DNA from: Dermacoccus abyssi
Lineage (GTDB): Bacteria; Actinomycetota; Actinomycetes; Actinomycetales; Dermatophilaceae
Reading direction: 5' to 3' (one strand)
DNA: 64,000 nt
Assembly: GCF_034541975.1 (NCBI RefSeq)
Contig: NZ_JAVYJM010000001.1
Positions 23,841 through 33,839 of the stretch are shown here, piece by piece. The translations under genes and the position numbers were made by a program. Every line of letters starts with the position of its first letter. Positions within the stretch are counted from its first letter, which is position 1. The notes beneath the pieces are model-generated. The model was given only the letters and a program-made list of their open reading frames with translations, was not told the DNA's origin and made no database searches.

Positions 23841-24692
23841 GTGCTCCAGACCGCGATGAAACCCCGTTTCGTGCGGCTGTTCGCGCTCATGCTCGTGCTC
23901 GTTGCCGCGTTCATCTGGCTCGGCAAGTGGCAGTGGGGGACGGCCCACAACGAGGCCAACCAGAAGGTGCTCGAAGCGGCGTCGCAGCGCACGCGCGAGC
24001 CGCTCGACGCGGTGATCAAGCCGCAGACGCCGTTCGACAACTCGACGTCGTTGCAGCCCATCACCGTCACTGGCCGCTACGACACGAGCAAGACCGAGCT
24101 CGTCGCGGGCCGCGTGCTCGAGGGCAAGCACGGCTGGTGGGTCATGACCCCACTCGTCGTCGACAGCACCGGAGCACGGCTGCCCATCGTGCGCGGCTTC
24201 GTCGACAAGACGACGAACATCCCGAAACCGCCCTCGGGCACCGTGACCGTCGAGGGCGCGCTGGCGCCCGGTGAGTCGGTGTCGACGATGGACGCTCTTC
24301 CGCCCGGCCAGATCGGCACGATCGACATGGGTCTGCTGCTCAACAAGTGGGACGGCCGCGTCTACAACGCCTTCATCTTCTCCACGGACCAACAGCCTGC
24401 GACGCGGGTGAAGCCGGGGGAAACCACCCCAGAGCACATCCCGCCGCCCGTGCCGCGCACGACGCAGATCGAGTGGCGCAACGCAGCCTATGCCATCCAG
24501 TGGTGGGTGTTCGCCGTCTTCGCGGTCTTCATGTGGGTCAAGCTCGTGCGCGACGAGCACCACCTCGAGATCGCCGCCGACGAGAGCCGTGTTGACGAGA
24601 ACAACGAGCAGCATCACACAACTCCCAGCGGAGACGATTCCCCTTCCGACGTGACGACGCCCCCTACGGGCGAGCGAGAGGACGACCGATGA
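23841..24692 (+). CDS. SURF1-family cytochrome oxidase assembly protein
   Basis: A 283-residue membrane protein. One helix lies near the N-terminus (FALMLVLVAAFIWLG, residues ~13-27), then an extracytoplasmic domain with GKWQWG and VTGRYD, and a second helix (WWVFAVFAVFMWVKLV) near residues 219-234. This two-helix SURF1 topology supports assembly of the aa3 cytochrome c oxidase, probably haem a delivery. The last ~45 residues are an acidic, Thr/Ser-rich cytoplasmic extension. The stop overlaps the DUF3817 gene, its usual actinobacterial neighbour. Confidence 0.9.
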   Translation: MLQTAMKPRFVRLFALMLVLVAAFIWLGKWQWGTAHNEANQKVLEAASQRTREPLDAVIKPQTPFDNSTSLQPITVTGRYDTSKTELVAGRVLEGKHGWWVMTPLVVDSTGARLPIVRGFVDKTTNIPKPPSGTVTVEGALAPGESVSTMDALPPGQIGTIDMGLLLNKWDGRVYNAFIFSTDQQPATRVKPGETTPEHIPPPVPRTTQIEWRNAAYAIQWWVFAVFAVFMWVKLVRDEHHLEIAADESRVDENNEQHHTTPSGDDSPSDVTTPPTGEREDDR

Positions 24693-25045
24693 CCGACCAG
24701 AAGCCCGCTGCTGCAGGTAAGCCCACGATCGACGTGAACCAGGCCCGCTCGGCCCTGAAGTTCTTCAAGATCGCCGCGTTCATCGTCGGCATCGGCCTGC
24801 TCGTGCTCGTGCTCGAGATGGTGCTGCACTACGGGTTCCACAACGACGCGCTGGCGTGGTGGCCGCAGCCGCACGGCCTGCTCTTCCTCGTCTACGTCGC
24901 GGCGACGGCGAACCTCGGGTTCAAGATGCGCTGGGGTCTCGGCAAGATGGTCCTCGTCATCCTCGCCGGGTGCGTGCCGTTCCTGTCGTTCTGGGTCGAG
25001 CGCAAGATGAGCCGCGAGGTCGAGGCCGACCTCGCGGGCCGCTGA
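24689..25045 (+). CDS. DUF3817 integral membrane protein
   Basis: A 118-residue protein with three predicted membrane helices: FFKIAAFIVGIGLLVLVLEM, GLLFLVYVAATANLGF and MVLVILAGCVPFLSFW. It has the conserved WWPQPHG segment of DUF3817. Function is unknown; it is commonly next to SURF1 or guaA in actinobacteria, as here. The start overlaps the SURF1 stop by 4 bp. Confidence 0.88.
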   Translation: MTDQKPAAAGKPTIDVNQARSALKFFKIAAFIVGIGLLVLVLEMVLHYGFHNDALAWWPQPHGLLFLVYVAATANLGFKMRWGLGKMVLVILAGCVPFLSFWVERKMSREVEADLAGR

Positions 25046-25082
25046 CGGGCCGACGGCCGGAAGGCCTGTCGGTGGCGACGGA

Positions 25083-25088
25083 TAGGAT
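25083..25088 (+). promoter_or_regulatory. -10 hexamer for leaderless guaA
   Basis: TAGGAT ends 6 nt before the GTG at 25095. Confidence 0.55.
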
Positions 25089-25094
25089 GAACGC

Positions 25095-26672
<1,578 letters not shown>

Positions 26673-26682
26673 GCGCCCACCG

Positions 26683-27588
26683 ATGAGCGAGCAGCAGCCC
26701 GCTCCCGACGCCGACGGCGCGGCCCACGTGGTCGCGCCGTCGGCGTGCCACGGGGCGACCCCGGTCGGTGAACCCAGCGACCTCACCGAACCCGTCCGCC
26801 GCTTCGTCTGCTCCGTGCGGACGATGACGTTCGCCTCACTGGCGTCGTTCGTCCTCGTCCTGTGGGTCTTCACCCGTACCGCGCGCGCCCAGGTGTGGGA
26901 CGAGCGTGGGCGGATGAGCACAGGTGCGAGCGCGCGGGCGTGGGTTCACATCGTCGATCCGCTCACCTACATCACGATCGGCTCGGTCGCGACGCTGCTC
27001 GCCGCCTTCGTCGTCATCGCGCTCGCGCGGCAACGAGCGGGTCTCGCGCTGGCCGCGATCCTCGTGGTCGGGGGAGCGAACGTCACGACGCAACTGTTCA
27101 AGGCGTACTGGCCCACGAGCCCGCACCTGTGGGACAACTCCCTACCGAGCGGACACTCGACCGTTGCGATGAGCCTCAGCCTCGCGGCGATCCTCGTCGC
27201 GCCGTCCGGTGCCAGACGTTGGCTCGTGCCCTTCGCCGCCTTCGGAGCCACGTTCGTCGGCGCCGGAACGATCGTCGGGCACTGGCACCGCCCGGCCGAC
27301 GTGTGGGCGGCCTTCCTCGTCTGCCTCCTGTGGTCGGCCGGAGCGATCGGTCTCGTGCTCAAACTCCAGTTGCGGCGCCACACCCGCGACGCGAAGTACG
27401 CGTTGCGCCCTGCCGCAGGCGTCGTCGGGAGCATGACCGCGGGGCTCATCTTCGTCGGGCTGGGAGTGCGGCCGCTCGACGCCGACCTCAAGCTGGCCGA
27501 GGCGATCGTCGCCCTCGGAGTCACCGGGTTGCTCGCGGCGTTCGTCGTCGCATGGGTGAGCGCTGCGGCGGACGACAACCTCGGATGA
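26683..27588 (+). CDS. PAP2-family phosphatase, membrane (first of two)
   Basis: A 301-residue membrane protein with about six helices. The PAP2 signature is split as usual: a KAYWPTSP segment in place of KX6RP, PSGHSTVAMS and GHWHRPADVW, the last containing the catalytic His. The likely role is dephosphorylation of a lipid phosphate, such as an undecaprenyl or phosphatidyl phosphate, but the substrate is unknown. The first ~45 residues are hydrophilic. The stop overlaps the next PAP2 gene by 4 bp. Confidence 0.84.
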   Translation: MSEQQPAPDADGAAHVVAPSACHGATPVGEPSDLTEPVRRFVCSVRTMTFASLASFVLVLWVFTRTARAQVWDERGRMSTGASARAWVHIVDPLTYITIGSVATLLAAFVVIALARQRAGLALAAILVVGGANVTTQLFKAYWPTSPHLWDNSLPSGHSTVAMSLSLAAILVAPSGARRWLVPFAAFGATFVGAGTIVGHWHRPADVWAAFLVCLLWSAGAIGLVLKLQLRRHTRDAKYALRPAAGVVGSMTAGLIFVGLGVRPLDADLKLAEAIVALGVTGLLAAFVVAWVSAAADDNLG

Positions 27589-28448
27589 GGGACCCGGTGA
27601 AGCGAATCGAGCCACTCGTCCTGGCGGGGAGCCTGCTCGTTCTCGTGGCCCTCGTCGCGCTGCGCGCCACGGCGGCCGGCAAGCGCCTGGCTGCGGCCAC
27701 CACGCACTGGCTCGGTGAAGCCGATCGCCCTGACGGCGGTCTGATCTGGCCCGCCTCCGGCCTCGTGACGCGTGCCTACCTACCGTTCGTTGCGCTGATG
27801 CTCGTGGCGCTCGCGGTCGCACTGACGCGCCACTCGCTGCGGCGCCGAGCACTCGCAGGGGCGTTCGTCCTCGTTGTCAGCGGCGTGGGGGCGCAGGTAC
27901 TGGGGCGTCTCCTCGTGCCCGTGCTCGGACAGGAGTCCGCGACGCTCCCCAGCGGGCATGCGGCCCTCGTGCTCGGCGCCTGTGTGGCCTGGATCTGGAT
28001 CGCACCCGCCCGGCATCGCCTCGCGGTCCTGTGCGCAGCCGGTGCCGTCGCAACGGCCGGTTCGCTCGGCATCGTCGTCGCGCAGTGGCACCGCCCGGGC
28101 GACGTGCTCGCGTCCCTCGCCCTCGTCACGGCCGTGACGGCGGTCGCTCGTCCTTTCGCCAGGACGGGCGCGATCGCCCCGGCCGTCAGCGAGGCCGAGG
28201 GCAACCGGGCGCACACGTTTCGGAGTGGCTTCGGCTACAGCCCGTCGACCGAAGCTCTCGTGGCCGTGCTGTGCGGCGCAGCCGGCTGCGTCGTGCTCTA
28301 CCAGGGGTGGGGTTCGGCGCTCGTCGGCGAGAACGTCGCTGCCCTTGTCGGCGGTTTGGCCGTGCGATGGGGCCTCGCCCTCGCGGCGGGGCTGCTCGTG
28401 TGGTTAGCCGCGCGCGTCGACGAAAGCCCTGTCAGTCGCCTCCACTAG
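27585..28448 (+). CDS. PAP2-family phosphatase, membrane (second of two)
   Basis: A 287-residue membrane protein starting at ATG 27585, coupled to the previous PAP2 gene; the frame is open much further upstream but that part is antisense-like noise. It has LPSGHAALVLGA and AQWHRPGDVLAS, matching motifs 2 and 3 of PAP2 phosphatases, and six or more helices. It is a diverged relative of its neighbour. A rare TTA leucine codon lies near the 3' end (28402). The substrate is unknown. Confidence 0.8.
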   Translation: MRDPVKRIEPLVLAGSLLVLVALVALRATAAGKRLAAATTHWLGEADRPDGGLIWPASGLVTRAYLPFVALMLVALAVALTRHSLRRRALAGAFVLVVSGVGAQVLGRLLVPVLGQESATLPSGHAALVLGACVAWIWIAPARHRLAVLCAAGAVATAGSLGIVVAQWHRPGDVLASLALVTAVTAVARPFARTGAIAPAVSEAEGNRAHTFRSGFGYSPSTEALVAVLCGAAGCVVLYQGWGSALVGENVAALVGGLAVRWGLALAAGLLVWLAARVDESPVSRLH

Positions 28449-28451
28449 GCT
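28446..28451 (+). promoter_or_regulatory. -10 hexamer for leaderless murT
   Basis: TAGGCT ends 6 nt before the GTG at 28458; the first base is within the stop region of the preceding PAP2 gene. Confidence 0.55.
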
Positions 28452-28457
28452 GGGCGG

Positions 28458-29777
28458 GTGCTTCGAACTACAGCAGCTGTGCTCGCCGGGAAGTCGGCTC
28501 GCGTCGCAACGAGACTGCGCGGTGGCGGTAGCGCCCTGCCCGGTCTCGTCGTCGAGAAGGTCGACGCGAAGTTCCTCGCCACGGCTCTCGCGAACCTCCC
28601 GAAGGGTGTCGTCGTCGTCACCGGCACGAACGGCAAGACCACGACGACGAAGATGCTCGTCGCGCTCCTTCGCGCGCACGGTCTCAAGGTCTTCACCAAC
28701 CCCACGGGCTCGAACTTCACGCGCGGCGTCATCTCCTCGGTGCTCGGTGAGGTGTCGCTGCGCGGCACCATCGACGCCGACATCGCCGTGCTCGAACTCG
28801 ACGAGGCGCACGCCCTGCACTTCGCCAAGGTGGTCAAGCCGACGCACGCGCTGCTGCTCAACGTGGCACGAGACCAGCTCGACCGTTTCGCCGAGATCGA
28901 CTACACCGCGAAGCTCCTACGTCAGCTCGCCGAGCAGACCACCGAGGGCGTCGTGCTCAACCGTGACGACTCGTTCGTCGCGCGCATCGAGAGCACGCTG
29001 AAGCCGAACGTCGAAGTCTCCTACTTCGGGGTCGACGAGACGATCGCGGAGCGTCTCGGTGAGCTCATGGAACAGGACGTGCGCAGCGACGACGACTTCG
29101 TCCAGCCGCTCGTGAGCTCCGGTGACGGACTCCTTCTGCCGATCGACGATCGCAAGTTCCTCGTCACGTTCGCCGACCGCGCCGACGGAAGCGCCAACGT
29201 CGGGCCGATGCAGATGCGTCAGCACGGTCTCGCGGCCATGATCAACGCCACGGCGGCCACGTCGATGGCGCGTCGGCTGCTCGGCGACGACTTCCTGCCG
29301 GCCACCGCCGTCAGCGCCCTCGAAGCGGTGCAGCCGCCGTTCGGTCGCGGCGAGGTCATTGACGTCGACGGTCAGGAACTCGAGCTCGTGCTCGTGAAGA
29401 ACCCGGCCGGATTCACCGTGGCCCTCTCGACGTACGGCGGACGCCCGGTGGCGAGCATGGTGGCCATCAACGACAACTACGCCGACGGGCGTGACGTGTC
29501 GTGGCTCTACGACGTCAACTTCGCCTCCCTGCGTGAGCGCGGCGTCGAACTCACCTCCGGCGTGCGCGCCTACGACATGGCGTTGCGCCTCGCCTACGAC
29601 GGCGTCGAGGTGCGTCACGTCGAGCCCGAACTCACGTCCGCGCTCGACACGTTCCTCGCCGAGCACCCGAACGAGCCGAAGCGCATCTTCTGCACCTACA
29701 CGGCGATGATGGCGCTACGCCGCACGCTCGCCGAGCGCTACGACCTGCCCGACATCGGAGAGGACGCCCCCGAATGA
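28458..29777 (+). CDS. murT: Lipid II isoglutaminyl synthase subunit MurT
   Basis: MurT with GatD amidates the alpha-carboxyl of D-Glu in lipid II, a step needed for efficient cross-linking. The 439-residue Mur ligase-like protein has VVTGTNGKTTTTKML as P-loop (residues ~54-68), LELDEAHA, and the C-terminal DUF1727 domain with LVKNPAGFTVAL. The four-cysteine zinc ribbon seen in staphylococcal and streptococcal MurT is absent: the only Cys is near the C-terminus (IFCTYTA). The stop overlaps gatD (ATGA). Confidence 0.94.
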   Translation: MLRTTAAVLAGKSARVATRLRGGGSALPGLVVEKVDAKFLATALANLPKGVVVVTGTNGKTTTTKMLVALLRAHGLKVFTNPTGSNFTRGVISSVLGEVSLRGTIDADIAVLELDEAHALHFAKVVKPTHALLLNVARDQLDRFAEIDYTAKLLRQLAEQTTEGVVLNRDDSFVARIESTLKPNVEVSYFGVDETIAERLGELMEQDVRSDDDFVQPLVSSGDGLLLPIDDRKFLVTFADRADGSANVGPMQMRQHGLAAMINATAATSMARRLLGDDFLPATAVSALEAVQPPFGRGEVIDVDGQELELVLVKNPAGFTVALSTYGGRPVASMVAINDNYADGRDVSWLYDVNFASLRERGVELTSGVRAYDMALRLAYDGVEVRHVEPELTSALDTFLAEHPNEPKRIFCTYTAMMALRRTLAERYDLPDIGEDAPE

Positions 29778-30598
29778 GCCAGCCCACTCCCGAGAACGTC
29801 GAGCCCGTCGTCAACGACGACCTCGCCGCCATGGACGTCGTCCCGACGACGCTCGGCGACCCGACCGGGCCGTGCAAGGGACGCGTCACCGTCGTCCACC
29901 TGTACCCGCGTGAGATGTCGATCTACGGCGACCTCGGCAACACGCGCTGCCTCGAGGCGCGCCTGCGTTGGCACGGGTACGAGCCGAACGTCATCAGCCA
30001 CAACCCGGGCGACGATTTCCCCGACGACGTGCACCTCGTCGTCGGCGGCGGCGGCCAAGACTCCGGGCAGGTGCGTGTCGAGGCCGACCTCGAGAAGATC
30101 GGCCCCAAGCTCAAGGAGCTCGCCGAGGACGGCGTGCCGATGCTCATGATCTGCGGCATGTACCAGCTCTTCGGCAAGGCCTTCATCACGGTTGACGGCA
30201 AGACGCTGCCGGGCCTCGGCATCCTCGACGTCACGACGCGCGGCAACGAGAAGCGCATGATCGGTCCCGTCGTGCTCTCCACCGAGTTCGGTGACGTCGT
30301 CGGCTACGAGAACCACTCCGGTTCGACGGTGCTGGGGGAGGGGCAGGCGGCGTTCGGCTCCGTACGCTCCGGCTTCGGCAACAACGGCGAGGACGGCCAC
30401 GAGGGAGCCCGTACGAACAACGTCGTCGGCTCCTACCTGCACGGCCCGATCCTGCCGGCCAACCCGCACCTCGCCGACTGGCTCATCGCCCGCGCCGTCG
30501 AGAAGGCGCTCGCCCAGCCGTTCGAACCGGGTGAGATCGACGACCGGTTCGCCGACCAGGCCCGCGAGCGTCAGGTTCGCCGCCTCACGAAGAGCTGA
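29774..30598 (+). CDS. gatD: Lipid II isoglutaminyl synthase glutaminase subunit GatD
   Basis: CobB/CobQ-type glutamine amidotransferase supplying ammonia to MurT. The 274-residue protein shows VHLYPREMSIYGDLGN, VVGGGGQDSGQ, LMICGMYQLFG with nucleophile C127, and GSYLHGPILPANP with catalytic H223. An N-terminal extension of ~36 residues precedes the domain. A strong hairpin ends the operon. Confidence 0.95.
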   Translation: MSQPTPENVEPVVNDDLAAMDVVPTTLGDPTGPCKGRVTVVHLYPREMSIYGDLGNTRCLEARLRWHGYEPNVISHNPGDDFPDDVHLVVGGGGQDSGQVRVEADLEKIGPKLKELAEDGVPMLMICGMYQLFGKAFITVDGKTLPGLGILDVTTRGNEKRMIGPVVLSTEFGDVVGYENHSGSTVLGEGQAAFGSVRSGFGNNGEDGHEGARTNNVVGSYLHGPILPANPHLADWLIARAVEKALAQPFEPGEIDDRFADQARERQVRRLTKS

Positions 30599-30619
30599 CC
30601 GGCACTCGCTGACTTCAGG

Positions 30620-30663
30620 GACGAAGCCCCGTCGCCGCACACGTGCGGTGACGGGGCTTCGTC
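30620..30663. terminator. Bidirectional terminator between gatD and the UPF0104 gene
   Basis: The 21-bp arms 30620-30640 and 30643-30663 (GACGAAGCCCCGTC...) have one G:T pair and a 2-nt loop. It sits between convergent genes and can serve both. Confidence 0.85.
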
Positions 30664-30685
30664 GCGTTCTGACGGCGTGTGGTGA

Positions 30686-31810
30686 CTACGCGCGGGCGCC
30701 GGGCGCGCCGTCGGGCGTCAGGGGCACCTTGGGCAAGACGAACCAGGCGAGCCAGCCCATGGCGCCGAGCGGTACCTCGAGCAGGTGCGTGAAGATTGCG
30801 AAGACGAGCACGCCGGCAGCGGCGGCGGGCTTGTCGGCGCCCCAGGCCACCATGACGGCGAGCGTGCCGGCCTCGGTGATGCCGAGCCCACCCGGCGTCA
30901 CGCCCACCGCGGTGAGGAGGCGTCCGACGGCGTAGGCGGCGAAGAGCTTGCCGAGCGAAAGGTCGACGCCGACGACCTCCATCGTTCGCCAGAAGAGAAG
31001 GAAGTAGACGCCGAGGAACCCGACGACGCCGACCGTCATGGGCAACCACCCGGTGGCCGTCACCGTGGCGAGGCGGCGCCGCTGGTCGACGAGCACGTGA
31101 CGCAGGTCGACGCGCGACTTGCCGCGCTGTTCTCGCCAGGCGCTGACGCGTCCGCCGAAGCGGCGGTGCACCCACGCGCCGAAGCGCTCGGTCTTGTGCG
31201 GCGAGATGAGAATGGCCACGAACACGGCGATGATGACGAGCCCGACGATGCCTCCCATGAACGCCCCGCGGCGCACGCCCTTGGGCAGTGCGTCCGTGGA
31301 GGAGAGCAGGGCCACGCCGAGCAGCGGCATCGCCATGCGGGCGACGACGTTCCAGACGCCCGAGACGATGACCGATGTCGAGATCGCAGCGCGTGCGAAG
31401 CCCCACGAACGCAGCATGAGGTAGGTCGCGGCCACCCCGGCGGCACCGCCGCCCGGCAGCAGGTTGCCCGCTGCAGAGCCGGAGACGTTGACGATGAGCG
31501 CCTTGACGTGGCCCAAACCGGGCAGCGAACCCGTCAGGGTGAAGGTGTAGAGCCACAGGCCCAGGACGACGAGACCGAAGAGTTCGAGGCCGTTGACCCA
31601 CCCGAGTCGATCGAGGTGAGTGCCGATCTCGGTCCACGTCGTCTGACCGAACCACGGCAGACCGAAGACGAGGATCGCCGCGGCGAGCGCGAGGCCGAAC
31701 ACGGCCTGCAGCAGCTGCTTGCCGGTGGCCTTCGGAAACGCCGTGGGGTCGGCTTCCTGCGTTGCGCGCCCTTCGGCGTCGGTCGCGGCAGGTTGACGCC
31801 CCACACTCAC
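30686..31810 (-). CDS. UPF0104/LPG-synthase-TM-type flippase-like membrane protein
   Basis: A 374-residue protein with about eight membrane helices of the YbhN/UPF0104 family, the domain shared with the flippase part of MprF. It carries NLLPGGGAAGVAATYLML and VTPGGLGITEAGTLAV, the conserved glycine-rich segments. It lacks a lysyl-transferase domain. Function is unknown; a role in moving a lipid or glycolipid across the membrane is plausible. The start overlaps the stop of the upstream PIG-L gene by 4 bp. Confidence 0.83.
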   Translation of the reverse strand: MSVGRQPAATDAEGRATQEADPTAFPKATGKQLLQAVFGLALAAAILVFGLPWFGQTTWTEIGTHLDRLGWVNGLELFGLVVLGLWLYTFTLTGSLPGLGHVKALIVNVSGSAAGNLLPGGGAAGVAATYLMLRSWGFARAAISTSVIVSGVWNVVARMAMPLLGVALLSSTDALPKGVRRGAFMGGIVGLVIIAVFVAILISPHKTERFGAWVHRRFGGRVSAWREQRGKSRVDLRHVLVDQRRRLATVTATGWLPMTVGVVGFLGVYFLLFWRTMEVVGVDLSLGKLFAAYAVGRLLTAVGVTPGGLGITEAGTLAVMVAWGADKPAAAAGVLVFAIFTHLLEVPLGAMGWLAWFVLPKVPLTPDGAPGARA

Positions 31811-32685
31811 TCCTTCGTGTCCGTTCGGGCGGCGCGCGGTGGCAAGTCCCCGAAGATGTCACGCGCGACCGGGCCCTTGTGGAGCGGGTCGCGGAACCAT
31901 TCCCGACAGAAGACTACGTCGTAGAGCGGTCGGGGAATTCTCAGGAATGCCGCCAGAGTTCGGTCGGCGTCGCCGTCGGCGCTGGCCTGCGAAGCGTGGG
32001 CCCGCATCGAGGCACGCTTCTGCGCGGCGAAGCGGCCCACCGAGATGCGGTGGGTGATGTCACGCCGGGCGCTGTAGGCGCGCTCGAACGAGGCCATGTC
32101 GAAGTCGTCGGGGAAACGATAGAAGCGCGCGACGAGGTGCAGAGCCCGGACGAGCAGGTCGCGCGGAACGGTGGCTTCGAGGACGCGTGGCGTTCCGGCG
32201 AGCTCGGCGGCGCGGGCACCCACCTCGTGCACACGCACGTGATCCCGGTGGCCGTAGCCGCCGTTCTCGTCGTAGGAGAGCAGGACGTCGGCGTCCTCCG
32301 CGCGCAGAATCTCGGCGAGCGCCTCGGCCGCTTCGTCGACGTCGACCGTGATGAAACGGCGCTTACCGGGCGGGTCGGGGAAGGTTTCGGGACCCATGCC
32401 GGAGTCGGCGTGGCCGAGCGTCTCGACGCGCGCGACGCCCAGTGCGCGGGCGCTCTCGAGGAGTTCGCTCCAGCGTTGGGCGGCGAGTTCGTCGGGGCCG
32501 CCGTAGCCGGAGTCGGCGAGGCCGAGGGCGCCGTCGGTGGCGACGACGAGTACGACGCGGTGTCCCTCTGCGGCCGCCTTCGCCATCGTGCCCGAGGTGA
32601 GCAGCGCCTCGTCGTCGGGGTGAGCGTGGAAGGCGACAAGCGTGCGCGGCATGGCATCGGGGGACATGGCATCTGGCGTGGTCAT
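31807..32685 (-). CDS. PIG-L family zinc deacetylase
   Basis: A 292-residue LmbE/PIG-L deacetylase. The zinc site is formed by HAHPDDEA (residues ~20-27) and the downstream His of YGHRDHVRVHE. Family members remove N-acetyl from GlcNAc-type sugars (for example MshB or GlcNAc-PI deacetylase), but sequence outside the motifs does not look like MshB, so the substrate is unknown. Start chosen at ATG 32685 before PDAMSPDAMPRTLVAF; an upstream extension to 32718 is possible. It is co-transcribed with the UPF0104 gene and divergent from a glycosyltransferase, which suggests a shared glycolipid product. Confidence 0.85.
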   Translation of the reverse strand: MTTPDAMSPDAMPRTLVAFHAHPDDEALLTSGTMAKAAAEGHRVVLVVATDGALGLADSGYGGPDELAAQRWSELLESARALGVARVETLGHADSGMGPETFPDPPGKRRFITVDVDEAAEALAEILRAEDADVLLSYDENGGYGHRDHVRVHEVGARAAELAGTPRVLEATVPRDLLVRALHLVARFYRFPDDFDMASFERAYSARRDITHRISVGRFAAQKRASMRAHASQASADGDADRTLAAFLRIPRPLYDVVFCREWFRDPLHKGPVARDIFGDLPPRAARTDTKE

Positions 32686-32720
32686 CGTGTGCCATCCTCG
32701 CGCATGACAGACTTCCATCC

Positions 32721-33839
32721 GTGAAGATCGCGCTGGTGTCGGACTGTTACCTGCCTCGCTTGGGCGGTATCGAGGTGCAGGTGCACGATCTCGCGCAGCG
32801 CCTCGTCGCCCAGGGCCACGAGGTCGTCGCCTACACGGTGACGCCGGCGCACGCGGAGCAGTACAGCGGACTGGAGATCATCGACGGCATTCCCGTGCAC
32901 CGTTTCGCGCTCGGTCTGCCGTACGACGTCGCGCTCAACCCGATGGCCATCTCGCAGTTGCGCGTCGCCATCACGAACGGCGAATTCGACGTCGTCCACG
33001 CCCACATCGGCGTCATCAGCCCCTTCTCGATGGACGCGGTTCGGATGACGCTCGGCATGGGCATCCCGACCGCGGTGACGTGGCACTCGGTCATGAGCTG
33101 GGCGGGCCCGTTGCTGCGTCCGCTGGGCTTCGTCAAGCGGTGGGCCGCCGACGGCGCGGCGCTCTCGGCGGTGTCGCGGGTGGCCGCGCGGCCGGTGGCG
33201 TCGATGGCCGGGGCCGGACACGAGGTCGTCGTCCTGCCGAACGGCATCGACACGGACGTCTGGACCCCCGGCGGCCCCCGGGTCGGTGACGAGGTGCGTG
33301 TCATCTCGGCGATGCGTCTGGCGCGGCGCAAGCGGCCTCTTGAGTTCTTCAAGGTGATGAAGGCCGTGCACCGCGAAGCGCCGAACGTGCGTCTCGAGAT
33401 CGCCGGCGAGGGGGAGTTGCGCGCGAAGCTCGTACGCGCTGTCGACCTCGCCGACGCGCACGAGTGGGTGTCGCTGCCGGGGCGCATGACGCGTGCGCAA
33501 CTGCACGAGCGCTACCTCGATTCCGACCTCTACGTTGCGCCTGCGCGCCTCGAGGCGTTCGGCATCGCGGCTCTCGAAGCGCGCTCGGCGGGTCTGCCGG
33601 TGCTCGCGCCCACGAGCAGTGGCGTCTGCGAGTTCGTCGAGAACGAGGTGAACGGCCTGCTCGTCGACGGTGACGAGGGGCTGGTCGCGGGCCTCACCCG
33701 GCTCGCACTCGACCGGGACCTGCGCGAGTCGATGGCCCACACGAACCGCACCGTGCGCCCGAAGCAGGCGTGGCCCGAGGTCGTACGCCTCGCCGAGGAC
33801 GAGTACGCGCGGGCCGCCGACCTGCAGAGGCGACGATGA
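32721..33839 (+). CDS. Glycosyltransferase, GT4 family
   Basis: A 372-residue GT-B enzyme. The N-terminal half begins KIALVSDCYLPRLGGIEVQV, with the acceptor-side Gly-rich loop. The donor half has LPNGIDTDVW and EAFGIAALEARSAG, the EX7E motif of retaining GT4 enzymes. PimB/MshA-type enzymes share these features, but donor and acceptor cannot be told. The GTG start has CAGACT ending 7 nt upstream. The stop overlaps the NUDIX gene by 4 bp. Confidence 0.86.
   Translation: MKIALVSDCYLPRLGGIEVQVHDLAQRLVAQGHEVVAYTVTPAHAEQYSGLEIIDGIPVHRFALGLPYDVALNPMAISQLRVAITNGEFDVVHAHIGVISPFSMDAVRMTLGMGIPTAVTWHSVMSWAGPLLRPLGFVKRWAADGAALSAVSRVAARPVASMAGAGHEVVVLPNGIDTDVWTPGGPRVGDEVRVISAMRLARRKRPLEFFKVMKAVHREAPNVRLEIAGEGELRAKLVRAVDLADAHEWVSLPGRMTRAQLHERYLDSDLYVAPARLEAFGIAALEARSAGLPVLAPTSSGVCEFVENEVNGLLVDGDEGLVAGLTRLALDRDLRESMAHTNRTVRPKQAWPEVVRLAEDEYARAADLQRRR

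Noticed and set aside
21936..24617. 893-codon minus-strand open frame
   Set aside because: It lies opposite the aldehyde dehydrogenase, GMC oxidoreductase and SURF1 genes. Long antisense frames are expected at this GC content; the product is Arg/Asp/Val-rich with no domain.
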